From Oikopleura dioica (Eukaryota; Chordata; Appendicularia; Copelata; Oikopleuridae): DNA of 64,000 nucleotides. Positions 1 to 9,770 of this stretch are shown one piece after another; position 1 is the first letter of the stretch; each line of letters begins with the position of its first letter. A model generated the notes under the pieces. The model saw nothing but the letters and a program-made list of their open reading frames with translations, was not told the origin of the DNA and did no database searches. A program made the translations under genes and the position numbers. Where the stretch lies: assembly GCA_907165135.1 (NCBI GenBank), contig OU015566.1:746501-810500 (forward strand), written 5' to 3'.

Positions 1-5
1 TGTAT

Positions 6-286
6 TTGATATCGAATCATGAGGATCGTTTTCGAACGTTTTCGTTTATTTAAAACATCATCAGGAGGCTTTTTGGCCTCCTTTGCGCTCGACTAACTTT
101 CGCTTGTATTCCTTTTTCACTTGTTTTCTGCTTTTGAAAATTTTGATTCAGTTAGCTATCTGTCCAGCTTTTTCACACACCAAGTTAGTTTTCTTTCTTT
201 TTACTGTCGTAACAGTTTTTAGTTTTCCTGATGATGTTTTAAATAAACGAAAACGTTCGAAAACGATTCTCATGATTCAATATTAA
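6..286. mobile_element. MITE with ~55-bp terminal inverted repeats
   Basis: The left end (about 6-62) is repeated as its reverse complement at about 231-286: a motif around CGTTTTCGAACGTTTTCG is followed by TTTATTTAAAACATCATCAG, and the mirror copy reads back out. About 165 bp of unrelated AT-rich sequence lies between. No reading frame looks like a transposase, so it is non-autonomous. Target duplications were not resolved. Confidence 0.7.
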
Positions 287-299
287 CGCAGTCAATCTC

Positions 300-1020
300 A
301 ACAATAAATCAGGGTGGGGAATGTCTTAAGAAAATTTAACGGCACCGGCACGGCACGGCACACCAAAAATTCCTGTGCCGTGGCACGGCACGGCACGGCA
401 CGGCAAAAAATTTAAGAACGCGTGCCGGGACACGGCACAGCACGGCATGGCACAGTTTTTTTCTTTTTTTCTCGTAAAAAACACTCAAAAATTTTTGAAT
501 GTAATTTTATTTAATCAATTCGTCTGCAACGTAGGTATCGACCGAGAAATTTCGTGAAAAATTATTTTCGAAAAATTTTGAATTTGTTTTTGAAATCTGA
601 ATAAAAACCATAATTTGAATTAAAACCTGGATAAATTGTATTTTAACAGTTAATGGGGGTGGGTGGGATTTGGGAAGTAACTGAAATTGATCACCTCAGA
701 GTTCCCTGCCATTGTCAAGCCCCTTAAATTTAAAAATCAAGGAACGGGGCTGAAACGGCCCGAAGGGCCGTCAAGCCCCTTAAATTTAAAAATCAAGGAA
801 CGGGGCTGAAACGGCCCGAAGGGCCGTCAAGCCCCTTAAATTTAAAAATCAAGGAACGGGGCTTCGCCTAACCCTAACCCCAGTGCCGCGGCACCGTGCC
901 GTGTCCAAACTGAAATTCACTGAATGGAACGGCACGGCACGGCACGTGCCGTGCCGTGTCCGTGCCGCAGTGCCGTGCCGTGCCGTGCCGTAGACCTTTC
1001 CCCACCCTGCAATAAATAAT
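300..1020. mobile_element. Foldback element with CGGCA-pentamer arms
   Basis: Both ends carry matching inverted sequence (CAGGGTGGGGAA at about 309; TTCCCCACCCTG at about 1006). Inside each end lies an array of the pentamer CGGCA (about 340-450) or its complement TGCCG (about 880-995), in opposite orientation, so the two arms can pair. The centre (about 480-870) is AT-rich and includes two and a half copies of a 56-bp repeat that also occurs at 44.7-45.4 kb. No coding capacity is seen. Confidence 0.6.
716..866. repeat. 56-bp minisatellite, ~2.5 copies
   Basis: The unit contains GTCAAGCCCCTTAAATTTAA, then AACGGGGCTGAAACGGCC and CGAAGGGCC. It holds two dyads: GCCCC...GGGGC and CGGCCCGAAGGGCCG. 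The same unit forms a longer array at 44756-45412 and a single copy near 16970. The sequence just upstream (about 600-715) is also shared with 44.65-44.75 kb, so a larger repeated module was copied. Confidence 0.85.
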
Positions 1021-1559
1021 TGTATTTGATGGTTTTTATCGAGATGATAAATTTTTACAGAAAACTTTATTCTCAAACAGAATTTAGAATCTTCGCTCAA
1101 ACCTTTTTATTCCTTCTTCTTTTCAGAGAGTCGCAGATTTCCGATTTGCAAATTGAAAGAAAGAGAGTCATTGAAATTAGTTTTGAAAAGTGGTTTGAGT
1201 AGGCCTCGCTGGTTCCGTGTTAATTGCGTCAAAGCTAAATTTTTGACGAGGAACTTCCCAAATCCCTGCTTGGCGATTAATATTCACCCGCGATTTCCTT
1301 CTTTTTTGGAAAAGCTCACAACTATCGTCGGTTTTCAATAATTCAAGAGCACGTGGCCGGCCACGATAGCCCGTCCGGAGTTCTCAATTTTTAAAAGGCG
1401 AAAACGTTCGACGCTTGTGAATTTTTCAAGCTACAGGCCAAAACCATTTCCACTTTGAGCAGAAATATCTATTATTCAAGCAGAGCTTATCATTTGCATC
1501 CTTTTTGGGTACAGACCCAAAAATCTGGATCAAATGCAGTTATTGCTAAAAATAGGGTT

Positions 1560-1660
1560 TGCGGTTGGTTAGGGTTAGGGTTAGGCTTCACCAAAGTGAC
1601 TCTTTTGGGCGAAAAGAGACTCTTGGGGGTTAGGGTCAGGGTTAGGGTAAGGGGTATCAT
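1560..1660 (+). repeat. Short interstitial TTAGGG-like repeats
   Basis: GGTTAGGGTTAGGGTTAGG occurs near 1566 and a degenerate run near 1628-1655. Related short runs occur near 873 (complement), 5995 and 6830. They match the vertebrate-type telomere repeat but are too short and degenerate to be a telomere. Confidence 0.6.
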
Positions 1661-1773
1661 TATGTTAGTTAGTAAGTATTTTTTTTTTAATTTATATACT
1701 GATCCCCTAATTTTATTTCTCAAAAAGACAAAACGAATTTTTTTCTTTGAAAAAGCTTTTACACAAGAATTAA

Positions 1774-2174
1774 GGGGGTAGAACTAGGTTTTTCCAAAAT
1801 AGCAAATTCTAGACCGACGCTCAAAGCCAGGCAAACTTAGATATTCAAATTCTCTCTTCGGCTAAAGATAGAGTAAGCGTAGACATTTCTCTTAAAAAAT
1901 TTTTTCGTCAATAGATTTTTGCGGAAGAAAGCGGAACGTCAACCCATCTCTTCAAAAATAGGCTTTTTTAAATAGCGATTTTAGCTAATTTTCGTCCTCA
2001 AATTTCTCGAGTCACGTGACTAGCAAATTTTTTAAATTCCATTTTAAAATAGTTCAACCCTTTTTTCTAGCAACATCCATGAGGAAATTTCCTTATTATA
2101 AGTAATAAAGAGATTTTCTTATTTAAAATTGCTCTCGAAAATTATTTATACTCGAAAAATCTAGTTCTACCCCT
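1774..2174. mobile_element. TTAA-flanked MITE (~400 bp)
   Basis: Inverted termini GGGGGTAGAACTAGGTTTTT (1774) and its mirror ending at about 2174 (AAAATCTAGTTCTACCCC). TTAA abuts each end (1770-1773 and 2175-2178), the target preference of piggyBac-type transposases. No ORF resembling a transposase. Confidence 0.6.
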
Positions 2175-2809
2175 TTAATATTATGACACCCTTATTTTAA
2201 TCAGCCAAAATGGAGACTTGTTTTTGCAATATAAGCTGCTCATTTTTTTTGAATCATCAATCATCATATAAAGATATGTCGAAACGAGCTCCAGAGTCTA
2301 CGAGACGAGCAATGCTACCCCAAAATATCAAGTAATTAAACCCCGTTTCAACGATAATAAACAAAAATTATCAATTTTACCATCTTCCCTCATAACAAAC
2401 TACGATCAATATATTTTACCAATGCAAAGTTTTACTTGACGCAAAATAAGACTTATAATTTGATCATAAAAGTCCAGAGAGAAGAGATAGAGAGAAACTA
2501 TCTTTGATGAACTTTTGTTAGTCTCAATTTGTGAAATTACTGTTTTGTCCTTTCAGAAAGCGCCAAAAGACGATTGGCATTTCGCGGCTGCAGAGCTATT
2601 TCACGCTTAAAAAGTGCAGGTGAAGTACTTTTTCTCGAGGAAAAATCGACAAATCTAACTCGGATATATTTAATTTTTTTTTCGATAAAAAATATAAGGG
2701 TGTTACTATGTAAACTTCGATTGAGAAGCAGGGTTCGGCAATATCAGTCTAATACTTGAATACAAGCTTTTCTCAGGCCCTGAGTCAGGTTTTGGACAGA
2801 GGTTGTTAA

Positions 2810-3266
2810 CGCCGAAACGCAGGGCGACCAATTAATTGGTACAAGGCCCTTTAATGCCTCATAAATCAACTTTTACTTTACGCTAGAAAAAAATGAACCC
2901 CCACTTTTGGAGCTACTTTTTATCGAAGAATTTGATTCCGGTGTCAAAAAATATTTTTTTTTTGAAAATTTTTGATTTTAGCTATTGAACGAAATTTTGT
3001 ACTCGGATATTTGTTTATTCTTTCAACAATAAATTGTCATTACATCGTCATTCGACACATTTGGAAATAGGCATATTTAGTCATATTTATGTTATGATAT
3101 GGGTATAATATGGGGATGAAATTGAAGCTTAGCGTCTGAGAATTATTTATCTCTATCATTTATTCAGTAGACTTATCAGTTTCATAGTTAAAAAGGGGTA
3201 AAAGGTGCATACCAATTAATTGGTAGATCTGCGTTCAACCTTGAAAAAATTTTATGCGTTCCGGCG
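2810..3266. mobile_element. TTAA-flanked MITE, TIR CGCCGAAACGCA
   Basis: TTAA at 2806-2809 and 3267-3270 brackets a 457-bp element with inverted ends CGCCGAAACGCA and TGCGTTCCGGCG. Subterminal palindromes ACCAATTAATTGGT occur on both sides (about 2830 and 3213). The piggyBac-like assignment rests only on the TTAA flanks and TIRs. Confidence 0.6.
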
Positions 3267-3270
3267 TTAA

Positions 3271-5005
3271 GGGTACTACCTTCGAGTTCCATTAGGTGTT
3301 GGGAAAATCGCAGGTTGTACCCTTAGGTCAGAAAAAATGCAGAAAAGCTCGATTTTTTAAAAATTCTACGAGCTTGAAAATTGCAATCGAAAGTTTTTAC
3401 ACTAAACGCGTCAATTTGCAAAGATCCATTTTTCGAAAATGTCAAATCTATCTTTGTCCCGACAGGTGCATATTTATTCTTTATGAAACGCAGCTAAACA
3501 GCGCCACGTTCACGATAATCGCCAAAAGTCATGGCCAATTATTCATTATTTTCAATTTTCAATTAATGATTGTTTTCCTGCGCGCGAAAACCGCATCTCC
3601 GGCGAGCACCTTTTGGCCCCACGTTGTTTCTTGACTTGTGCAAGTGCCCGGGGCTGCGACTCGGTGAGCACGAGAGGATCCTGTTCATCGAAATTTCCAA
3701 GCACTTTCCAGAACTCATGCGCGCGCGCCAACCCTGCCCCCTCTCTTTTCGCCAATTTGTTATATAAACTAGCGATTTTTTTAGTTTTTACCTGAATCAT
3801 ATTTTTAAAAAGGATTTGTTTTGACGACATAAATATGAAACAGATAAAGAAATAGAGAATCATAATATGAAAATACAAGGATTTTTAAAATACGATTTTA
3901 ATTGATAAATTTAGTAATTTAATTATGATAAAATATTAAATAATTCTATATAAAAGAATAATTTTTTTTTTAATAATAAATTTAAATTAGATAATAAAAA
4001 ATCATATTATTTATTCATTTAATAAAAATAAATTTTTCTAACAATTTTTTTTAACTTCTCAAAAAACAAATGTCATTTTTTTTTGATGATCTTGAAGAAA
4101 AACATTCTGGCCAAAAATTGAATCACATGTTTGGCCGTAAAAACGCTTGGAGTAAACAAAACGCGCTCCATCAGATAAAATTCAATAAATCAGAGCACCG
4201 CTTTATCGCCGAATATTTCTTCGATACAGGGTCGCCATCGAGGTCCTTAAATTTTGAGGAGACGAGCAGTTGACGTGCCGAATTGAACCTTCCGGCTTAT
4301 TCGTTGCGCGCTGATTTGGGCGATCTTACAATTTTTTCTCATAGAACAAAAGAGAGACGAAAATAAGTCGGTTTAAGGAAGTGAGACCCTTAATATTTTC
4401 TACTCAAATGAAGCGTTAGTACCTTCGTCTCATTTTTGAGCCGACTTTGAAAAGATGAAATAAGGGTGTCCCCATGATAATTCTTGATTTTCGAAGCAAA
4501 AATTGAGAGCCCCATATTTTTTTCTTTCTATTTTTCGGCGCGCAACAGGTTGATCCCTTCTTTTCACGTCTTTGCCCCTCGTGTCTAAAAGTGTTTAACT
4601 AAGAGTACAGTACTCGCTCGTGAACACGAAAGAGAGCGAGTCATCCCGCTCTTCTTGCAGTTCGCTCTCTTTTTCTCTTAGAGCGCGCGAGCGGGTGGGG
4701 TAATTGGCGAGTGTGGTGGAGCTGAGCTGGTGGCGGGTACTTATCATAACAGCGTAAACGAAAAACGCGTGCTCCACCACCGCCGCGTTCGCAGAATGAC
4801 GCAAATTGAAATTACGCTCCGTTCACGTTACTCAAGCCGCCACCGTAACGCAACACCTTTGCACGAATTCCCTTCGCCTTACTAGGAATTCTTCTTAGGC
4901 CAAACTCCAAAGGGCGAGTGAATTGACCCCTTTACACGGATTTATTCAATAATAAATGATTTTTATGACGGAGGAGGGTGGAAAAAAATTTCAAATCATA
5001 TTCTT
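3271..5005. other. Gene-free stretch, AT-rich with a GC-rich island
   Basis: I find no convincing gene. A CpG-rich island at about 3580-3760 has short open frames on both strands but no splice-consistent continuation. About 3890-4060 is almost pure A+T. About 4600-4860 is GC-rich with GAGCG repeats. A copy of the AATAAGGGTGTC motif lies near 4463. Confidence 0.5.
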
Positions 5006-5009
5006 TAAG

Positions 5010-5162
5010 GATGCATGGTGTCTGAAACCGACAAAAAAATTTCGACAAATTTTGCGTAGGCGGCTAATCGGCTGCTGATTGGCCGCTAAGCCTAATCCAG
5101 GCTTCTGATTGGTTAAAAATTTCCACGCAAAATTTGTCGAAATCTTTTTGTCTGCTCCAAAA
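5010..5162. mobile_element. MITE of the GTGTCTG...ACCGACA family
   Basis: About 150 bp with inverted ends around AAATTTCGACAAATTTTGCG and GCAAAATTTGTCGAAAT, and an internal CTGATTGG motif on both sides. Homologous copies lie at 46452-46607 and, split by another insertion, at 62618-63366. Confidence 0.65.
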
Positions 5163-6869
5163 TTGAAAATGGGGGGGGGGGGTCCTTAAAAAATTAACAT
5201 TTTCAGTTTGTTTTATAAAAATTTTTATAGAAAAAATGTTCGTATTCTCATTTCTCGAATGTATTTTCGGAGAAATCTTGAGAAAAATCCCATCTGCTTT
5301 TTCCTTCTACGAATCTCGCAAATTCCAGGATTCAGAATAAAAAGCGGAAAAGATGACTATCGAGTTTTTCAAGAATTTTCTCATTCAGGTAACTCCGAAA
5401 ATAAATAAATAGAATTGATCGTTCTTTAGATTCTTCGAGTTCCATCGACCGTCTTTTTAGACAATTTCACGCTGATGTTTTGAAAAAAAAATCAAATCTG
5501 CCGAAATAAAAGAAAAACTCGAAATTTTTTTGGCGAAAATTGTTAACCTCAAAAATCAGGTTAATAAATTTCCTCTTTTCTTCGAAAACCATTGTCCTTG
5601 TCGGCCAAAAAAGAGGAGTTTAAAATAATGAGCGTCGTGTTAACGAGACAGGAGAGTTATTATCTTATCAGTTCTGGGCTATTATCGCCCTGGCCGTGAA
5701 CTTTTCGACTCTGATTTTTTCGGCTAATCACTGAGACTCTCGGCAAGTGACTTGGTGGAATGAAACACCGCCAACGCCACCGCCAAGCCGCGATTTTTTT
5801 TTCACTACACCAGGAAGTCGATTTTTAAGCGTGACGGGCGGAAATGCTTATCGTGATTTTCGCGTTATTTTTGGTTCTTTTATTGCAGGAAATTTATTTT
5901 TCGCAGCAGGCTGATCCAGTTTTCGATGTCTTTCTTACTGGTCTTTTTTGCGAGGCTGATAAGAGCAAGGGTTCGGGGCCCGAAAGGTCTTTTCTTTGGG
6001 TTAGGGTTTGAGATTGAGCCAGGGTTACGGTTAAGGGGGTAGATATCAAGAATTGACTTTCCTTGCAGTCTTTTTTTCCATTTTTTTACCATAGTAACCC
6101 CCTTATTTTTTCTGCTCAAAATTCATTTCAGTTAATAACTTATTTGCTTTGTAAAATTTAGATTTCTTGAGATTTCAGGGTGCCGAAATACAAATTTGGC
6201 ACTTTCGATTGTTGTCAAAATGAGACTTTAAGCAAAGTTGAAATCTTTGATGATGAATTCTGTGAAAAAAAATTTTGAAAATTTTAATTTTGGTTTCGAT
6301 CGGAAAAAGATAAAGTTCTTAATTTTAAGTTTCCGGAGAAAAATAAGGGTGTCATTATGTTAAATTTTGGAGAAAAAGCTGCAATGGCGATTTCTGATAT
6401 CTACCACCTTCAGGTAGTTTTTTATGGAATTTCTGGACATCAAATTTCTGGACATTTTTCGAATTTTAAGGGGTTTAATTGGGACACTTTTAAAAAGCAA
6501 AAGAATCAAATTTCTGGACATTTTTTCTCAAAAAAGATTTTCGACTCCGAAATTTATAGTCAAATTTGAGTTATGAAAGGTTATTCTATTTACGAAGAAG
6601 ACTTTTTCTTGTAGAATCTTAGTATTTTAAGCAAAATTCGCTGCTTCATCGCACTTTATTATTGTTTTTAATCAATTTTTTGAAAAAAAAACGTTTATTT
6701 TTCCTCCGTGAAAAATTTTAAGCAATTGTGGTGGGATATTTTTCTCAAGGTTATGTATCAAATTTCTGGACATTTTTGTGAAAAGTGTGCGACAAAAAAT
6801 GTCCAGAAATTCCATAATTAACTGTATTTAGTTAGGGTTCGGGTTCGGGATCGCACATTTTCTTTATTT
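5163..6869. other. Gene-free stretch with dispersed motifs
   Basis: No supported gene. It contains a G-run followed by GGTCCTTAA near 5170 (like the end of the TTAA elements at 28.8 and 38.0 kb), two AATAAGGGTGTC-type motifs (about 6090 on the minus strand, about 6343 on the plus strand), repeated TTTCTGGACATTTTT units between 6420 and 6800, and telomere-like TTAGGG fragments. Confidence 0.5.
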
Positions 6870-7998
6870 TCAGCCTCGATCCTCGTGATGGTAAATGTAA
6901 CAAAAGAGAATTTGCTCTGAAAGGCGTTATTAAGATTATTGATGAAGATGTTTGATTACCTATGAGAAGATAAGGAGCAAATACATTTACTTGAGCACGT
7001 ATCTGATCGAAGAAAGCGATTGGATCGGATGTGTTGATGTAGGATGAGTACTTGCGTAAGAAATAATTACTTTCTTCCGGTTCATCTTAATTCTCAATTG
7101 TTTCAAATAGAAAAGAGCTGTATTTTACCCAAAGACTGATTATGAAGAAGAAAATAGCAAAGATCCCAAGCTCGGAATCCCCAATCGGCATCTCCAAAGT
7201 CAATAACATACAGCTCATCCCCTTTTTGAATCAAATTATCGCCCCAAATGTCATTATGGCAGAAGCAAATGTCATTTTGGTCCACATCTTCAAGAATTTT
7301 CAGCAATTTTTCGATCGTTTCTTCTTTTTGGATGTTCACAGTTTTCTCTAGAAATTGCCAGGAGGGGTTGAAGTCGGGGTGTTCAAGATGAGCCCGGAAA
7401 TAGGGGCAATTGATGTTGGTTCCAGTGATTTTTGAGAGAGCTTCCCAGCGGGATTTATCGAGTTCTACGGGGGTTGACTGGTGGATGAGGGCCATTTGCC
7501 TGAATTTTGAAGAAAATAAGGGTGTCACTTTGTTATCTGGAGTTTACCTTGCGATTTTGTCGAGCCGTTCTTTTGTATGAACCCCTTTTGGGACTGATTC
7601 TCCCTCTAGAAAATTCTCGATTTCGACCGGCACAAAGCATTTTCCTTCAGGATAAAAATTTCTATTCGAATATTCATAAAGTCTTCGACCAAGCTGATCC
7701 TCGAGAACTGCCTTTCGAATTTTATAAGAGCGCTCGTCATATTTTCCGGCTTTGAGAATTTTTATCGCTCTATCGCCAAATTTGTAGCAAAGGGTGTCGA
7801 ATCCTTCCCCGACGAGTTTTGGGGGAGAGTTTTGGGGAGGAAGACGGGAGGAGATTGAGAGAGCTACTTTGTCAAAGTCTGTTTCCTCTTTATTACAGAA
7901 AACTTCGCCAGGTCTGAAATGATTCAAACGCTTTCTTTTTAATATTTCGATTACCGCAGATGAAAAGTTGAAGCCGCCTGTTTCGCAAAATTTCGCAT
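6870..7998 (-). CDS. APH-family phosphotransferase (kinase-like fold)
   Basis: Five exons (7998-7955, 7913-7548, 7499-7129, 7085-6960, 6916-6870) join in frame to 317 aa; introns are 41-48 bp. The protein has the APH/choline-kinase catalytic signature: FCHNDIWGDNL (HxDxxxxN catalytic loop) followed by YVIDFGDADWG (metal-binding Asp), then WDLCYFL. The N-terminal half has GEGFDTLCYKFGDRAIKILK, a nucleotide-loop and lysine region. By family it should phosphorylate a small molecule (choline-, homoserine- or aminoglycoside-like), but the substrate cannot be read from sequence. Start: ATG at 7998, 44 bp before the first intron. Intron 2 is 48 bp and contains a copy of a dispersed motif (GTGACACCCTTATTTT). 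Compare PF01636. Confidence 0.85.
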
Positions 7999-8603
7999 TT
8001 TCTCTTTCAAAAAATATTTGTCTCTTTTCTAAGCGAAAATGGTGTCGATGATGGTAAATTTACTCAATTCTTTCAAATGCAAACAGTGACTTTAAGCAAT
8101 CTGAAATCATAGACGAGAAAGCAAGCTTTTTTTAGGGGCGGATCTAGAATGATGATTCAGGTCTATTTTATGACCAAATTTTTCCTTTTAAAAGTCTTTT
8201 TGCAAATAGAAAAGTCAAAGAGGCCATCTTAGATAAAAGGGCAAGCCGTGAAACAGAATTTTATCACCATTGCTTTATCTGGTACAACGTAAGTAATAAT
8301 AATAATGATTATAAAGGGAAAGTTTCCGTGATTGCTTCCTTGATCGGTCGACTCAATTTTTTTTAAATTCGTTTCAAAATTTAAATCGAGAAAATGCGAG
8401 ATCCAAACACAGAATCAGATGTGTATCTTTTTCTGAAAGCAATAGCAGCGAGGAGAAAAACTGTCAATGTCAAAATCGATTTTACCTCGACAGAAATCTA
8501 CAAAACAGATGACCAAAAAATGCATCAAATGTTTCAATACCCAATTACTTATAACAGCTGGAGTGTTCAATTTTATATAACTCAGAACATGACACAAATC
8601 GAC

Positions 8604-9473
8604 GGGGGGTACTGAATTGTGCCGCCCTGCGCCGCCCTGTGCCGCTCGGTCCGGGACCAATCGACTCTCATTCGACCAAACCATGACCTAGGAAAGAGTT
8701 CTGAACAAGAGCGAGAGTTGGGCCCCGCCAACCCAATGAGTTCTCTACCAGAAAATGCACGCGTAAGGGCCTTTGGCACGTCACGTGCTCAATAAATCAG
8801 TGATTTTATGCAAGATCATAATTTGATTGAGAACTACGCTACTACCTCGGGTACCTGATTTAGTGTCGCTTTTTTGGTCCTGAAATTCCGAAAAAAACGA
8901 CACTAAATTGGAATCGAATGGTTGCCGATATGAAATTCGAATTTGTAATTACTCCATATTTTTTCTAGTATCTTTAGATATGTTTCTGGTTACTGGCACC
9001 AATTTTGAGCCTTATAACTCAGAATAAAGCGCCTCTTAAATTTATTTGGTAGAAACTTCGCAAAATAGTCGTTTTTGCTTATCAAAATGAATTTTGAAGT
9101 GACTCATAATACTTATAGAGAGGAGTTTATAGAACATGCTGTTTTGGGTTTTTAAAATTTAAAAAATTGCAATTCTAGCGAAATAAGGTGGCACAAACAG
9201 TGTTGTTCGAAAAAGCGACACTAAATTAGAATTTGCGGGTTCCCGGTTTTTGAAAAAAATGACACTAAATTGGGCGACACTAAATCGGGTACCTGAGGTA
9301 CCACCCTTAATTATAGGTTCTACTTATTTTAACATTTTGACTACATAAATAAGTGAGAATAACTAAGTTGACATAAAAAGCTTAAATTGTGGCCTTTGAA
9401 AGACCAAATATCTTCAAACCCGGTGAGGCTGGGCGGCACAGGGCGGCGCAGGGCGGCACAATTCAGTGTCTCC
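8604..9473. mobile_element. 870-bp element with 9-bp target duplication
   Basis: CAAATCGAC is duplicated at 8595-8603 and 9474-9482. The inverted ends share ACTGAATTGTGCCGCCCTGC and continue through GCCGCCCTGTGCCGC for about 35 bp. Joining across one duplication copy restores the ancestral coding sequence (compare the intact gene at 19.7 kb). A 9-bp duplication is typical of Mutator-type transposition; no transposase is encoded. Confidence 0.8.
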
Positions 9474-9482
9474 CAAATCGAC

Positions 9483-9770
9483 TATCCTGAAGGAAAGACA
9501 TAGCTGAAGTTGGTCTCTGTAGGTAGAGTTGGAAACAAAGCGACAGCATGCAAAGTCTCGGAACTTCCGAGTCGGAAGGGTGAAACTGATCAGCTGCAAT
9601 GAAAATTCCTTTCTATAATTTTCCAAAACAAGGCGTAGAAATCAACAAAAGATGAATAACCATAAGAATTTTTTGGCCGAATATTTTTTTTTCTGAGATT
9701 ATGGTATATAATTTACCGTAAATCCTTAAAGCCCTTAAAAATTTAGCCAAGTTGACCAAATTCTAGGGCC
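9483..9770. other. Left part of the outermost insertion
   Basis: Sequence around 9645-9720 (GAGATTATGGTATA and neighbouring AT-rich sequence) recurs as its reverse complement at about 17525-17590. An outer inverted-repeat element therefore seems to have entered the host gene first, with the foldback pair and the palindromic element later landing inside it. Its exact ends were not resolved. Confidence 0.45.

Noticed and set aside
1455-1781. 108-codon frame through the TTAGGG-like region
   Set aside because: Its GLGLGF/VRVRVR stretches are just translated telomere-like repeats.
3552-3878. Open frames on both strands in the GC-rich island near 3.6 kb
   Set aside because: High GC alone produces overlapping frames; none continues through a splice site or shows a motif.
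4070-4273. 67-codon ATG frame (MSFFFDDLEEKHSG)
   Set aside because: Plausible composition but isolated among repeats, with no splice partner or poly(A) context I could support.
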